A stretch of DNA of 64,000 nt from contig CP070727.1 in the NCBI GenBank assembly GCA_020350885.1, positions 1,013,131 through 1,077,130 of the forward strand, read 5' to 3'. Under the pieces are notes generated by a model. That model made no database searches and was not told the DNA's origin. It saw only the letters and a program-made list of their open reading frames with translations. This stretch comes from a bacterium. Lineage in GTDB: Bacteria; Krumholzibacteriota; Krumholzibacteriia; Krumholzibacteriales; Krumholzibacteriaceae. A program made the translations under genes and the position numbers. This document shows, in pieces, positions 8,222 through 16,702 of this stretch (positions are counted from its first letter, which is position 1; every line of letters begins with the position of its first letter).

Positions 8222-9343
8222 ATGCAGTTGTCGAAGCAGACTCGTCTATGGATGGAGATCCTCTCTGCGAAGGGAGTACGTCCTTCACGATGGCTCCGTC
8301 TCAGCACGGTAATGCCGTTGGAGAGGATCGCCGATATGATTACGAGCGGTACGGGGTGTGCAGAGCTCGAACGCCTCCTCGCACGGACGATCGACCCGCC
8401 GGATGGGGTGGCGCTTTCGCGATGCATCGAGGTGCTGGAGAACGTGGGTTGCGGTGCGTTCTCCGTCTCCGATGCCTGCTATCCAACGCTCCTGCGCGAG
8501 ATCCCTGATCCACCGCCGCTTCTCTATTTCCGGGGCGAGACCGGGATCCTTGGGCGACCGGCCATCTGCATCGTCGGTTCGAGGGGTGCCTCGCGGCGGG
8601 GGAGGGTGGTGGCGGCGGCCTTCGCCCGCGACCTGTCCAGACGGGGAATAGCCGTTGTGAGCGGGCTTGCCCGCGGTATCGATCGTGCAGCGCACGAGGG
8701 GGCACTGCGTGGTGACGGCGGCACCTGTGCCGTGCTCGGGTGCGGTATCGATCTCGTCTATCCCCCGGAGCACGACGCATTGGCCGGGGAGATCGCTCGC
8801 AACGGTCTCGTTCTCTCGGAATTCCCTCCAGGGACGAAACCTCTCAGGCATCACTTCCCGTTGCGGAACAGGTTGCTGTCGGGGCTCTCGCTCGGCGTCG
8901 CCGTCATAGAGGCCGATGTCACGAGCGGTGCCCTGGGAACCGCCAGATGGGCCGTGGAGCAGAACAGGGAGATCTTCGCCGTGCCTGGGCCCATCGAGTA
9001 TCCGGGGAGCAGAGGGCCGCACCGTTTGATCCGGCAGGGTGCACACCTGGTCGAGCGGGTCGAGGACATACTCGCCGAGCTCCCTCCGTGCGGTCGGGTT
9101 GCCGAGGAGGCGGATACGCCGGTAACTGAAATCCGCTGTGATGATCTCTCCCCCGACGAGCGTGTCGTGTTCTATGCAATCGGGTGTGAACCGAAACATA
9201 TTGATGAGCTTGTTGAAATCTGCCATATTCCAGCTACAGCCATCCTTCCGATCCTTCTCAATCTCGAGATGCGGGGGATGGTTGCTCCGTGCGGGGGCGG
9301 CTCCTTTACACGGACGTCATTTCTCGAGGAGCGTGTACCGTAG
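8222..9343 (+). CDS. dprA: DNA-processing protein DprA (Smf)
   Basis: DprA binds incoming single-stranded DNA during natural transformation and loads RecA on it. The 373-residue protein has the Rossmann-like fold signatures VGSRGAS, SGLARGID, LGCGIDLVYP, LSEFPPG, FPLRNRLLSG and IEADVTSGALGTA, then a C-terminal winged-helix region (from about residue 300). I chose the ATG at 8222 because GGAGGTGG precedes it; the open frame extends upstream into the debranching gene, but that part is not DprA-like. The DUF362 gene starts 3 bp after the stop. No other competence gene is nearby except pilT at 35 kb. Confidence 0.92.
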   Translation: MQLSKQTRLWMEILSAKGVRPSRWLRLSTVMPLERIADMITSGTGCAELERLLARTIDPPDGVALSRCIEVLENVGCGAFSVSDACYPTLLREIPDPPPLLYFRGETGILGRPAICIVGSRGASRRGRVVAAAFARDLSRRGIAVVSGLARGIDRAAHEGALRGDGGTCAVLGCGIDLVYPPEHDALAGEIARNGLVLSEFPPGTKPLRHHFPLRNRLLSGLSLGVAVIEADVTSGALGTARWAVEQNREIFAVPGPIEYPGSRGPHRLIRQGAHLVERVEDILAELPPCGRVAEEADTPVTEIRCDDLSPDERVVFYAIGCEPKHIDELVEICHIPATAILPILLNLEMRGMVAPCGGGSFTRTSFLEERVP

Positions 9344-9346
9344 GCG

Positions 9347-10501
9347 ATGGTGACAACCGATGAGACCCGGTCGAAGACGAAGCAGCGCCGGACGGTAAGC
9401 GTCAGCCGGTGTTCGTCTTACGATGTCGAAGCGGTAAGCGAGGCGTTGCACCGCTGCCTTTCTCCGATCGGAGGGATGGCGGCATTCGTGAAGCCGAACC
9501 AGCGGGTCTTCCTCAAACCGAATCTTCTCTCTGCCAAGGATCCTGCAAAGGCCGTCACCACGCATCCCGCCATTGTCGAAGCCGTAATCGGGGCGGTGCG
9601 TGAAACCGGTGCTGTCCCCGTTGTCGGTGACAGTCCCGGCGGCGCCATTCGCGGGGTCAGGCGTGTCTGGACGAATACCGGCATGGAGGAGATGGCACGT
9701 CGCGTCGGCGTCGAGCTCATCAATCTTGAGGCATCGGGATCGAAGGCGATCAAGTTCGGACGGTACACCTTTTTCATCGCCAAACCCGTCCTGGAAGCGG
9801 ATGTGATCATCAACCTGCCGAAGCTCAAGACACATTCACTCACACTTCTCACATGTGCGGTAAAGAACATCTTCGGTGTCATACCGGGTTTCCGGAAGGG
9901 CGAGCAGCACAAGCTCTTCCCGAAGCCCAGGGAGTTTTCCGAAATGCTCGTACACCTCTACAAGCTGGTGACACCCACCTTGAATATCGTGGATGCCGTA
10001 CTGGCCATGGAGGGGAACGGACCGAGTTCCGGGATGCCCCGCAAGCTGTCCTTCATGCTCGCCGGAGAGGACGCCGTTGCGATCGATACGGTCGCCGCTG
10101 CTATTGTCGGATTTCCGGACGGCGCGATCGAGACGACGCGCATCGCAGCAGAGATGGGGCTCGGGGAGGGTGGGCTCGAACGGATCGAGCTTGCAGGTGA
10201 TGGAATCGATGTCCGGCCGGAACACTACGAGCTTCCCTCGAACCTGGCAGTCAGGTTGATTCCCCGTCCTCTCGCAAGACTCGTTGCGCCGCTCGTTTGG
10301 GTCAAGCCCTCGATCGATCCGGAGCGCTGTACGGGGTGCGCGTTCTGTTTCGAGAGCTGCCCGGTGCAGGCGATCCAGAAGAACGGCGCCGTATACTGCA
10401 TCGATGATAAGCGGTGTGTCACATGTCTCTGCTGTCACGAACTCTGCCCGGAATCGAGTGTCGTCATCAGGATGAGCTGGCTCGCCCGGCATGTTACATG
10501 A
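9347..10501 (+). CDS. DUF362 domain protein with C-terminal 2x[4Fe-4S] ferredoxin domain
   Basis: The 384-residue protein has an N-terminal DUF362 domain (about residues 40-270; KPNL, GDSPGG and NLPKLKTH segments visible) and a bacterial ferredoxin domain near 325-370. The clusters are bound by CTGCAFCFESCP (from residue 328) and CVTCLCCHELCP (from 357). This is a known domain fusion whose reaction has not been established; an electron-transfer role is inferred from the two clusters. It is translated right after dprA and precedes lpxL by 86 bp, with no obvious functional link to either. Confidence 0.85.
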   Translation: MVTTDETRSKTKQRRTVSVSRCSSYDVEAVSEALHRCLSPIGGMAAFVKPNQRVFLKPNLLSAKDPAKAVTTHPAIVEAVIGAVRETGAVPVVGDSPGGAIRGVRRVWTNTGMEEMARRVGVELINLEASGSKAIKFGRYTFFIAKPVLEADVIINLPKLKTHSLTLLTCAVKNIFGVIPGFRKGEQHKLFPKPREFSEMLVHLYKLVTPTLNIVDAVLAMEGNGPSSGMPRKLSFMLAGEDAVAIDTVAAAIVGFPDGAIETTRIAAEMGLGEGGLERIELAGDGIDVRPEHYELPSNLAVRLIPRPLARLVAPLVWVKPSIDPERCTGCAFCFESCPVQAIQKNGAVYCIDDKRCVTCLCCHELCPESSVVIRMSWLARHVT

Positions 10502-10587
10502 ACGGAGTGATTATCGCCTTCTCGGGGTGAGAGGTGGTCTAGCCGCCCGAGCGGCGTTAGCCGGGTGGGATCGAAGGACGGGAGGTT

Positions 10588-11505
10588 ATGTCCAGCGTGC
10601 AACGGAAACGGTTCCAGCACCGGCTCGAGCTCTTTGGCGTCAGGCTCGTTACCGGCCTCCTCGGTATCCTCCCGCTGCGATGGTCGGTTGCACTCGGCGG
10701 CGTGCTCGGTAGAATAGCCTTCGATCTCCTTCGTATCAGGCGTTCCGTCACACTCACTAATCTGGAACGCGCCCTTGGGTCCACCCTCACCCGCGGGGAG
10801 CGGATCGTGACCGCCCGCCGCTCCTATATCAATTTTGCCAAGTCGATGGTCGAGTTTGCCCTGCTCGGCCATCTGGCACCCCAACGGCTCAGGTCCCTCG
10901 TCCGTTTGAGGGATTTCCACCATATCGACCGAGCCCTCTCAAATGGTTCGGGCGCGCTGGTCATCACCGGGCATTTTGGCAGCTGGGAACTCCTCGGGGC
11001 GGCCACTGCTGCCAACGGTTACCCGGTGGATTTTCTCGTCGGCCAGCAATCGAACCGTCTGGTCGACGACCTTATGAATGAGCTTCGAAGAAAGGCCGGA
11101 ATCGGCATCATCTCACGTGGAATCGCCGCTCGCGGTGTTCTCGGTTCGATAAAGAACAACCACATCGTTGCACTCCTCTCCGACCAGGATGCTCGCAGGA
11201 TGGGGATATTCGTCGACTTCTTCGGGACCCCCGCTTCCACCTTCCAGGGGGTGGCGCAATTCGCATACCGCACGGACTGCCCGATCTTCTGTGTCTTTAT
11301 CATTCGTCTGGACGATGGGACACACGATGCAGTCTGCCTGCCCCCGATTGAAGTGCGGGCTGGTGCCGATCGTGATGAAGAGGTACGGCGTCTTACGGAG
11401 GAGCATACCAGACGGCTGGAAGAATACGTCACCCGGTATCCCGAGCACTACTTCTGGGCGCACCGCCGCTGGAAGACGCGGCCGCCGGCAACGGGAGTCT
11501 CCTGA
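10588..11505 (+). CDS. lpxL: Lipid A biosynthesis acyltransferase (LpxL/HtrB family)
   Basis: This 305-residue inner-membrane acyltransferase would add a secondary acyl chain to lipid A. The catalytic motif HFGSWE lies at residues 129-134, with a hydrophobic N-terminal helix around residues 18-48. Near the C-terminus YFWAHRRWKTRP matches the family ending. GGGAGG precedes the ATG. The 86-bp leader contains a small GCCGC/GCGGC hairpin of uncertain meaning. Whether it is LpxL or LpxM-like, and which acyl chain it transfers, cannot be decided here. It converges on the DUF3467 gene with only 7 bp between the stops. Confidence 0.88.
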   Translation: MSSVQRKRFQHRLELFGVRLVTGLLGILPLRWSVALGGVLGRIAFDLLRIRRSVTLTNLERALGSTLTRGERIVTARRSYINFAKSMVEFALLGHLAPQRLRSLVRLRDFHHIDRALSNGSGALVITGHFGSWELLGAATAANGYPVDFLVGQQSNRLVDDLMNELRRKAGIGIISRGIAARGVLGSIKNNHIVALLSDQDARRMGIFVDFFGTPASTFQGVAQFAYRTDCPIFCVFIIRLDDGTHDAVCLPPIEVRAGADRDEEVRRLTEEHTRRLEEYVTRYPEHYFWAHRRWKTRPPATGVS

Positions 11506-11512
11506 GTGTTCC

Positions 11513-11860
11513 TTAAGTCTTCTTGTCCTTGCCCTTCTCCTCCACGGGCGGTAGCGTTGTCTGGAAGCCGATGGATTGTGCGTCGGCTTTGCCGGGTTTC
11601 TGCGGAGGAAGTTTGATCTCTCCGAAGGAGTCCTCGTACTTCTTGATCGTACGTTCGAGAACAACGTGGAGCGACTTTGCCGATTGCGGCGTCATGACGA
11701 TGCGTGAGAATACCTTGGCCTTTTTTGCGCCCGGCAACATTCGGGCGAAGTCGACAATAAACTCCGACTGCGTATGGGCCGTAAGCACAAAATTGGAATA
11801 GATACCCTCTGCTGCTTTTTCATCGAGTTCGACCGAGATGGGCTGCGGCTGTGCCTGCAT
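11513..11860 (-). CDS. DUF3467 family protein
   Basis: This small protein (115 residues) has the DUF3467 pattern: ISVELDEKAAEGIYSNFV, then TQSEFIVDFARMLPG, RIVMTPQSAKSL and a helical end. No enzymatic motif, signal or membrane segment is visible; the function is unknown. A lysine-rich, glutamate-rich tail follows. The ribosome-binding site GAAAGGAG lies just ahead of the ATG. It is a lone minus-strand gene, divergent from the zinc-ribbon gene and convergent with lpxL. Confidence 0.8.
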   Translation of the reverse strand: MQAQPQPISVELDEKAAEGIYSNFVLTAHTQSEFIVDFARMLPGAKKAKVFSRIVMTPQSAKSLHVVLERTIKKYEDSFGEIKLPPQKPGKADAQSIGFQTTLPPVEEKGKDKKT

Positions 11861-11893
11861 GCATGCTCCTTTCGGACAGGGTATGCACTATCT

Positions 11894-11921
11894 TTTCAAA
11901 ATGCGTCCGTTCTGATATGAT
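11894..11921 (+). promoter_or_regulatory. Possible extended -10 promoter for zinc-ribbon gene
   Basis: TGATATGAT (TATGAT at 11916-11921 with an upstream TG) resembles an extended -10 element. A weak TTTCAA at 11894-11899 sits 16 bp upstream. It lies in the divergent spacer between the DUF3467 gene and the zinc-ribbon gene. Confidence 0.4.
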
Positions 11922-11993
11922 GAAGCAGCCTCAGTGGGAGAGTCAATAGAGGATTGCGGCGGCCGATCCCTCATGGTGCGTGGTGAGTCGCCT

Positions 11994-12428
11994 ATGGCGT
12001 TACTATGTCCACGATGCGGTAGAGAGTATGATGTCACACTCTTCGAGTACGGGCACCGGATCCGTTGCCCGTGCGGGGAGCTGATCACGCACGAGAGCGG
12101 TCACAGGATCGAGTGGGAACCCGACTGGGAATCAATCGAGCGCGAGCTCTTCGGTCCCGACGAACTCCGCCGCCGCCGGCTCGATAGGCAGGAGATGGAA
12201 AGGATACGCAGGCAAGCCGATCGGATCACCTCGCTTATCCTCTACAGCGATCTACCCCGTGTCGATGTCGAGATCGAGATTCGTGCCTTCAAGCGGTCCG
12301 TTCTCGATACATTTCCCGAAAGGGCCGCCTTGTTCGATGCGCTCTATATAGGCCGGTTCAAGAGGTTGTGGAGCCAGTTTCGTGATACCGAGGAAGGGCT
12401 CTTCGACGGTGAAACCCCTTCTGATTAA
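11994..12428 (+). CDS. Hypothetical zinc-ribbon protein
   Basis: The product (about 144 residues) begins MALLCPRCGREYD and has a second knuckle CPCGE, so residues 5-30 form a likely C4 zinc ribbon. The remainder is a charged, mainly helical domain rich in Arg and Glu (about residues 50-140). I do not recognise the family. Alternative in-frame starts exist at 11934 and 11973; I chose 11994 because the zinc ribbon starts there, although its ribosome-binding site is weak. It sits alone between a divergent gene and the rfaE1 promoter, giving no clue to function. Confidence 0.6.
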   Translation: MALLCPRCGREYDVTLFEYGHRIRCPCGELITHESGHRIEWEPDWESIERELFGPDELRRRRLDRQEMERIRRQADRITSLILYSDLPRVDVEIEIRAFKRSVLDTFPERAALFDALYIGRFKRLWSQFRDTEEGLFDGETPSD

Positions 12429-12432
12429 TACC

Positions 12433-12461
12433 TTGATCGAAATCATACCTGCAGGTATATT
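12433..12461 (+). promoter_or_regulatory. Promoter with embedded palindrome upstream of rfaE1
   Basis: TTGATC (12433-12438) and TATATT (12456-12461) are 17 bp apart. The perfect 14-bp palindrome ATACCTGCAGGTAT (12445-12458) lies across the spacer and the start of the -10 box. That is a classical place for a repressor operator. The same palindrome followed by a short T-run could alternatively be a weak terminator of the zinc-ribbon gene. Confidence 0.5.
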
Positions 12462-12535
12462 TCCCGAAGTTACGCTATAGAACACGGAAGATTGTGTCCT
12501 GTAAGACCGCTCTGGACCGGAGTGAGAGGAGGGCC

Positions 12536-13513
12536 ATGCGGCGACGCAGGGTACGCAGGATATGCGAGGCGATGAAGGGGTCGACGGTAGCCGTGATCGG
12601 CGACCTCATGCTGGACCGCTACATCTGGGGGCAGGTGGAGCGGATCAGCCCCGAAGCACCGGTTCCGGTCGTCTCGGTCGAAAGTACCAACGTGAGGATG
12701 GGGGGGGCTGCGAACGTCGCATGGAACCTCGTATCCCTCGGTATAACGGTTCCGCTCGTCGCCGTTGTAGGCACGGATCCCTCGGCGCGCCAGATTCGCA
12801 CAATCATTGCGGAGAGCGGAATCGAAACGGGCTTGCTGGTAAAGGATCGCAACAGGGTTACGACTGAAAAGATACGGATCATCGCTCATAACCAACAGGT
12901 CGTGCGGGCGGATTTCGAGGCGACGGTCGAGGTGGTGGGGAAATCCCTAGGGAGGCTGCTTGATGCGATCGAGCGGGCCGTACGACGGGCCGATCTGGTT
13001 GTGGTCTCCGATTACGGAAAGGGAGTAGTCTGCGCTCCCGTCATGGACAAGGTACGGAGCCTTGCGGCGGAAAGGGGAATCCCCGTTCTGGTCGATCCGA
13101 AGGAGGGGCATTTTGCACTCTACCGCGGCTGCTTTGCCATCACTCCAAACACGAAGGAGGCCGGGGGATTCTACAATACAAAGATCAAATCCGATGAAGA
13201 GCTCGAGAAGGTCGGACGATCGCTCCTGCACGACCTGGAGGCCACCGCCGTGCTCATCACGAGGGGAGAGGGGGGGATGACCCTCTTCGGAGAGGGGCAA
13301 GCGACACGCCACTTTTCCACCATGGCGAGCGACGTATACGATGTGACCGGGGCGGGTGATACCGTGATCGGTATCCTGGGCGCCGCACTCGTAGCGGGCG
13401 CCGCCATCGGGGAGGCGATCGAGCTGGCGAACGCCGCGGCGGGGATCGTCGTCCGTGAAGTCGGCACCGCAGCGGTCGGTGCCGACGAGCTCATTTCAGC
13501 CTTTCGGGCGTGA
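12536..13513 (+). CDS. rfaE1: D-glycero-beta-D-manno-heptose-7-phosphate kinase (HldE domain I)
   Basis: This PfkB/ribokinase-family kinase (325 residues) phosphorylates heptose-7-phosphate at C1 on the way to ADP-heptose for LPS inner core. Visible motifs are GDLMLDRYIWG, the GGAANVAWN substrate loop, DPK, and the C-terminal anion hole DVTGAGDTV with the catalytic Asp. The ATG at 12536 has GAGAGGAGGG upstream; the longer frame from 12494 is not needed. It is a separate protein from the nucleotidyltransferase encoded 4 bp downstream, whereas in E. coli both are fused as HldE. Confidence 0.9.
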   Translation: MRRRRVRRICEAMKGSTVAVIGDLMLDRYIWGQVERISPEAPVPVVSVESTNVRMGGAANVAWNLVSLGITVPLVAVVGTDPSARQIRTIIAESGIETGLLVKDRNRVTTEKIRIIAHNQQVVRADFEATVEVVGKSLGRLLDAIERAVRRADLVVVSDYGKGVVCAPVMDKVRSLAAERGIPVLVDPKEGHFALYRGCFAITPNTKEAGGFYNTKIKSDEELEKVGRSLLHDLEATAVLITRGEGGMTLFGEGQATRHFSTMASDVYDVTGAGDTVIGILGAALVAGAAIGEAIELANAAAGIVVREVGTAAVGADELISAFRA

Positions 13514-13517
13514 AGGA

Positions 13518-13997
13518 ATGGATGAGGCGAACAGCAGAGTACTGGAGAGTGAGGATCTCGGGCGCTTCAGGGAGGAGCACTGCACGGACAGGATCGTCTT
13601 TACGAACGGCTGCTTCGATCTCCTGCACCGGGGTCATGTCTGGCTACTCGGCCGGGCTCGAGAATTCGGTAGTTGCCTGATCGTCGGGATCAACAGCGAT
13701 GATTCGCTCAGGCGTCTCAAGGGCGCCTCGAGACCGCTCATGCATCAGGACGATAGAGCCTTCATACTGCTCCAGCTCCGTTCAGTCGATTATGTAACGG
13801 TCTTCGATGAAGACACCCCCCTGGAGACGATCCGTAAGCTGAAACCCGACGTGCTCGTCAAGGGCGCCGAATACGAAAAGGACGAGATCGTCGGAGGAGA
13901 CTACGTGGAAGCGCTCGGTGGACGCGTTGAACGGATCGAGATGCTCGAATCCTACTCGACGAGCGACCTGATCGAACGGATAAAACGTGAGGCTTGA
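13518..13997 (+). CDS. rfaE2: D-glycero-beta-D-manno-heptose-1-phosphate adenylyltransferase (HldE domain II)
   Basis: The 159-residue nucleotidyltransferase makes ADP-heptose from heptose-1-phosphate and ATP. The cytidylyltransferase-type signature FTNGCFDLLHRGHV (HxGH motif) is near residues 27-40, NSDDSLRRLKG follows, and KGAEYEKDEIVGG and the STSDLIERI ending fit RfaE2. AAGGA immediately precedes the ATG at 13518, which is only 4 bp after the rfaE1 stop, so the two are co-translated. Confidence 0.9.
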   Translation: MDEANSRVLESEDLGRFREEHCTDRIVFTNGCFDLLHRGHVWLLGRAREFGSCLIVGINSDDSLRRLKGASRPLMHQDDRAFILLQLRSVDYVTVFDEDTPLETIRKLKPDVLVKGAEYEKDEIVGGDYVEALGGRVERIEMLESYSTSDLIERIKREA

Positions 13998-14077
13998 GGG
14001 AATTCGGATCGCTGGCCGTCCCCGGCCGATCGTCGCTGACAGTTGCTATATCTACTGCGGAGGTGAACTGTTCTGTT

Positions 14078-15391
14078 ATGGCTAAGAGAAGAATCGTAAT
14101 TATGGGGGCGGCGGGAAGGGATTTTCATAATTTCAACACGTTGTACCGCGAGGATGAAGCTGTCGAGGTCGTTGCCTTCACCGCGACACAGATCCCGGAT
14201 ATCGAGGGGCGGCGCTACCCCGCAGAGCTTGCGGGCGGGCTCTATTCCGAAGGTATCCCGATTGTGGCCGAGGATGAGCTGGCCGATCTCATCGTGAATG
14301 AAGCAATCGACGAGGTCGTCTTCAGCTACAGCGATGTCTCGAACCAATACGTGATGGAGAAAGCACAGTTCGTAAACGCACTCGGAGCCCACTTCACGGT
14401 CGTCGGTGCGGGTCCCACGATGATCGCCAGCTCGAAACCCGTCGTCAGTGTCTGCGCGATACGGACCGGATGCGGAAAGAGCCAGACGACGAGACGGGTG
14501 GCCGCCATCCTGCTCGAAGCTGGCAAGAAGGTTGTGGCCGTTCGGCACCCGATGCCGTACGGCGATCTGGCGAAGCAACGTGTTCAGCGGTTCGCAACGC
14601 TCGAAGATCTCGAAACACACGGTTGTACCATCGAGGAGATCGAGGAGTACGAACCACACATCGTAAAGGGTGTCGTCGTGTATGCGGGTGTTGATTACGA
14701 GGCGATACTCAGGGAGGCCGAGAAGGAGGCGGATGTCATCGTGTGGGACGGCGGAAACAACGACATGCCGTTCTACAGGGCGGATCTCAAGATCGTCGTT
14801 ACCGATCCACACCGTCCGGGGCATGAGCTTACCTACTTTCCCGGTCTTACGAACCTCCTCCTGGCCGATGCCGTCGTAATCAACAAGATCGATACCGCCG
14901 ATATGAGCGGTGTGGATGAGGTGCGGCGCAACATCGCCCGTTTCAATCCCGATGCGGTGGTGATCGATGCCGCCTCCCCGCTCCACGTCGAGAACGGATC
15001 GCTGATCACCGGGAAACGGGTCCTCTGCGTCGAGGATGGTCCGACACTCACGCACGGGGGAATGAAGTACGGAGCGGCGGTTATGGCCGCACGGAAATTC
15101 CAGGCAGCCGAGATCGTCGATCCGCGTCCGTACGTGACGGGAAAGATCGGGCGTACGTTCGAACGGTATCCCGACATCGGCCGGCTCCTGCCGGCGATGG
15201 GGTATGGTGAGGAACAGGTAAGGGATCTCGAGCGGACGATCGCAAAGGTCGACTGCGATCTGGTCGTCATCGGAACCCCGATCGATCTCGGCAGAATCGT
15301 AACCATCCCGCAACCGTCCCTGCGGGTCACCTACGAGCTGGCGGAGATCGGGCGGCCCAACCTCGAGGATGCACTCAAGGGCATCCTATGA
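14078..15391 (+). CDS. Cyclic 2,3-diphosphoglycerate synthetase-like P-loop protein
   Basis: The 437-residue protein resembles the family named after archaeal cyclic 2,3-diphosphoglycerate synthetase. It begins with a Rossmann-like start, IVIMGAAGRDFHNFN, and has a P-loop RTGCGKSQTTR near residues 130-140. Further segments are VWDGGNNDMPFY, TDPHRPGHEL, INKIDTAD and THGGMKYGA. In methanogens the founding enzyme closes 2,3-DPG into a ring; what the bacterial members do is not established, and some databases call them GTPases. The ATG at 14078 has GGAGGTGA about 10 bp upstream. It lies between the heptose genes and sucCD, so the context does not settle its role. Confidence 0.7.
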   Translation: MAKRRIVIMGAAGRDFHNFNTLYREDEAVEVVAFTATQIPDIEGRRYPAELAGGLYSEGIPIVAEDELADLIVNEAIDEVVFSYSDVSNQYVMEKAQFVNALGAHFTVVGAGPTMIASSKPVVSVCAIRTGCGKSQTTRRVAAILLEAGKKVVAVRHPMPYGDLAKQRVQRFATLEDLETHGCTIEEIEEYEPHIVKGVVVYAGVDYEAILREAEKEADVIVWDGGNNDMPFYRADLKIVVTDPHRPGHELTYFPGLTNLLLADAVVINKIDTADMSGVDEVRRNIARFNPDAVVIDAASPLHVENGSLITGKRVLCVEDGPTLTHGGMKYGAAVMAARKFQAAEIVDPRPYVTGKIGRTFERYPDIGRLLPAMGYGEEQVRDLERTIAKVDCDLVVIGTPIDLGRIVTIPQPSLRVTYELAEIGRPNLEDALKGIL

Positions 15392-15421
15392 TGATAAACC
15401 ATATTCTGAGATGAATAACGC

Positions 15422-15434
15422 AATACACTGTATT
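15422..15434. promoter_or_regulatory. Small palindrome upstream of sucC
   Basis: AATACA-C-TGTATT is a perfect interrupted palindrome 23 bp before the sucC start, in an AT-rich stretch. It could be an operator. The surrounding -35/-10 elements are not clear enough to call a promoter. Confidence 0.25.
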
Positions 15435-15457
15435 AATGTAAGTAACGGAGGTTTAGA

Positions 15458-16591
15458 TTGAAGATTCATGAGGCCCACGCACGGAAGATATTCAGCGATT
15501 TCGGCCTTCCCGTTCCGCCAAGCCGCATGATCACGAGCTCCGCAGAGGCACGTGCCGCAACCGAAGAGATCCCCGGTCCCTTCGTTGTCAAGGCGCAGGT
15601 GCTCGTCGGTGGTAGGGGAAAGGCCGGGGGTGTGAAGCTGGCCGGGACACCGGATGAGGCGGTCGAGAAGGCCGAGACAATCCTCGGCATGGAGATCAAG
15701 GGCATTACCGTGGACAAGGTCCTGATCGCCCACGCCGTCGATATCGCACACGAGCTCTACGCCGGTATCATCGTGGACCGCCGCAGCAGGAGACCCCTCA
15801 TGATGGTCTCTCCCTCCGGCGGTATCGATATAGAGGAGGTTGCACGCACCACACCGGAGAAGATTCTCAAGATCCGGATCGATCCGATGTGGGGCCTCCT
15901 GCCCTTCCAGATACGGCAGATGACTTCGTTTCTCACGGATGACAGGGAGGCGGCGAAGCAGATCGGGCGGGCTCTGGCCGCCCTCTACCAGGCGTTCATG
16001 GGTGTTGATGCCTCGCTGGCGGAGATCAACCCGCTCGTCATAAGTCCCGACAGGAAGGTGTGGGCAATCGATGCCAAGATAAATATCGATGACAACGGGC
16101 TCATCCGGCGGAAGTCGATCGCAGAACTTAGGGACGAATCGGCGGAGGATCCCGGTGAGGTCGAGGCCAGGTCGAACGGCCTTTCGTTCGTCAAGCTCGA
16201 CGGCTCCATCGGCTGCATCGTGAACGGCGCCGGCCTGGCAATGGCCACGATGGATATGATAAAGCACTACGGCGCAGAGCCGGCCAACTTCCTCGATATC
16301 GGCGGGAGCTCGAGCCCGGAGAAGGTGCTGGCCGCAATGCGGATCATCCTGCGGGATCCTAACGTGAAATCGATTCTCATCAATATCTTCGGTGGAATCA
16401 CCCGCTGTGACGATGTAGCGAGTGGAATCATCGAAGCAAAAAACGAGCTCGGGATCGATGTACCCCTCGTTGTGCGCCTCACAGGAACCAACGAGGAGGC
16501 CGCAAAGAAGATCCTCGCCGGAACCGATCTCATACCGGCGGAGACGATGGATGGAGGAGTTAAGAAAGCGATTGAGATGGCAGGTTCATGA
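15458..16591 (+). CDS. sucC: Succinyl-CoA synthetase beta subunit
   Basis: SucC (377 residues) is the nucleotide-binding, ATP-grasp subunit of succinyl-CoA ligase in the TCA cycle, which makes ATP or GTP from succinyl-CoA. The start KIHEAHARKIFSDFGLPVP, the glycine-rich GGRGKAGGVKLA loop, the metal-binding EINPLV, and the ligase-domain segments NGAGLAMATMD and NIFGGITRCD are all typical. Translation starts at a TTG (15458) with a strong CGGAGG site. Length is close to the usual 385-390. sucD follows after 111 bp. Confidence 0.95.
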   Translation: MKIHEAHARKIFSDFGLPVPPSRMITSSAEARAATEEIPGPFVVKAQVLVGGRGKAGGVKLAGTPDEAVEKAETILGMEIKGITVDKVLIAHAVDIAHELYAGIIVDRRSRRPLMMVSPSGGIDIEEVARTTPEKILKIRIDPMWGLLPFQIRQMTSFLTDDREAAKQIGRALAALYQAFMGVDASLAEINPLVISPDRKVWAIDAKINIDDNGLIRRKSIAELRDESAEDPGEVEARSNGLSFVKLDGSIGCIVNGAGLAMATMDMIKHYGAEPANFLDIGGSSSPEKVLAAMRIILRDPNVKSILINIFGGITRCDDVASGIIEAKNELGIDVPLVVRLTGTNEEAAKKILAGTDLIPAETMDGGVKKAIEMAGS

Positions 16592-16702
16592 TATTGTAAA
16601 TAAAAGAGTTATTAATTATTACATCTATTGTTTCTTTGGGTTCTGAAACGTTTCTATCACATCCGTGTTTCGGATCCAGAGACCGAGTAGAAGGAGGAGG
16701 AT

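Noticed and set aside
10513..10587. tRNA-like or small RNA gene before lpxL
   Set aside because: Only one small GCCGC/GCGGC stem; no cloverleaf, T-loop motif or CCA end.
13952..15313. Long open frame on the minus strand opposite the cyclic-DPG-synthetase-like gene
   Set aside because: Its product is rich in Arg, His and Asp with no recognisable motif, and the plus-strand frame has clear family motifs. It reflects GC-rich codon bias.
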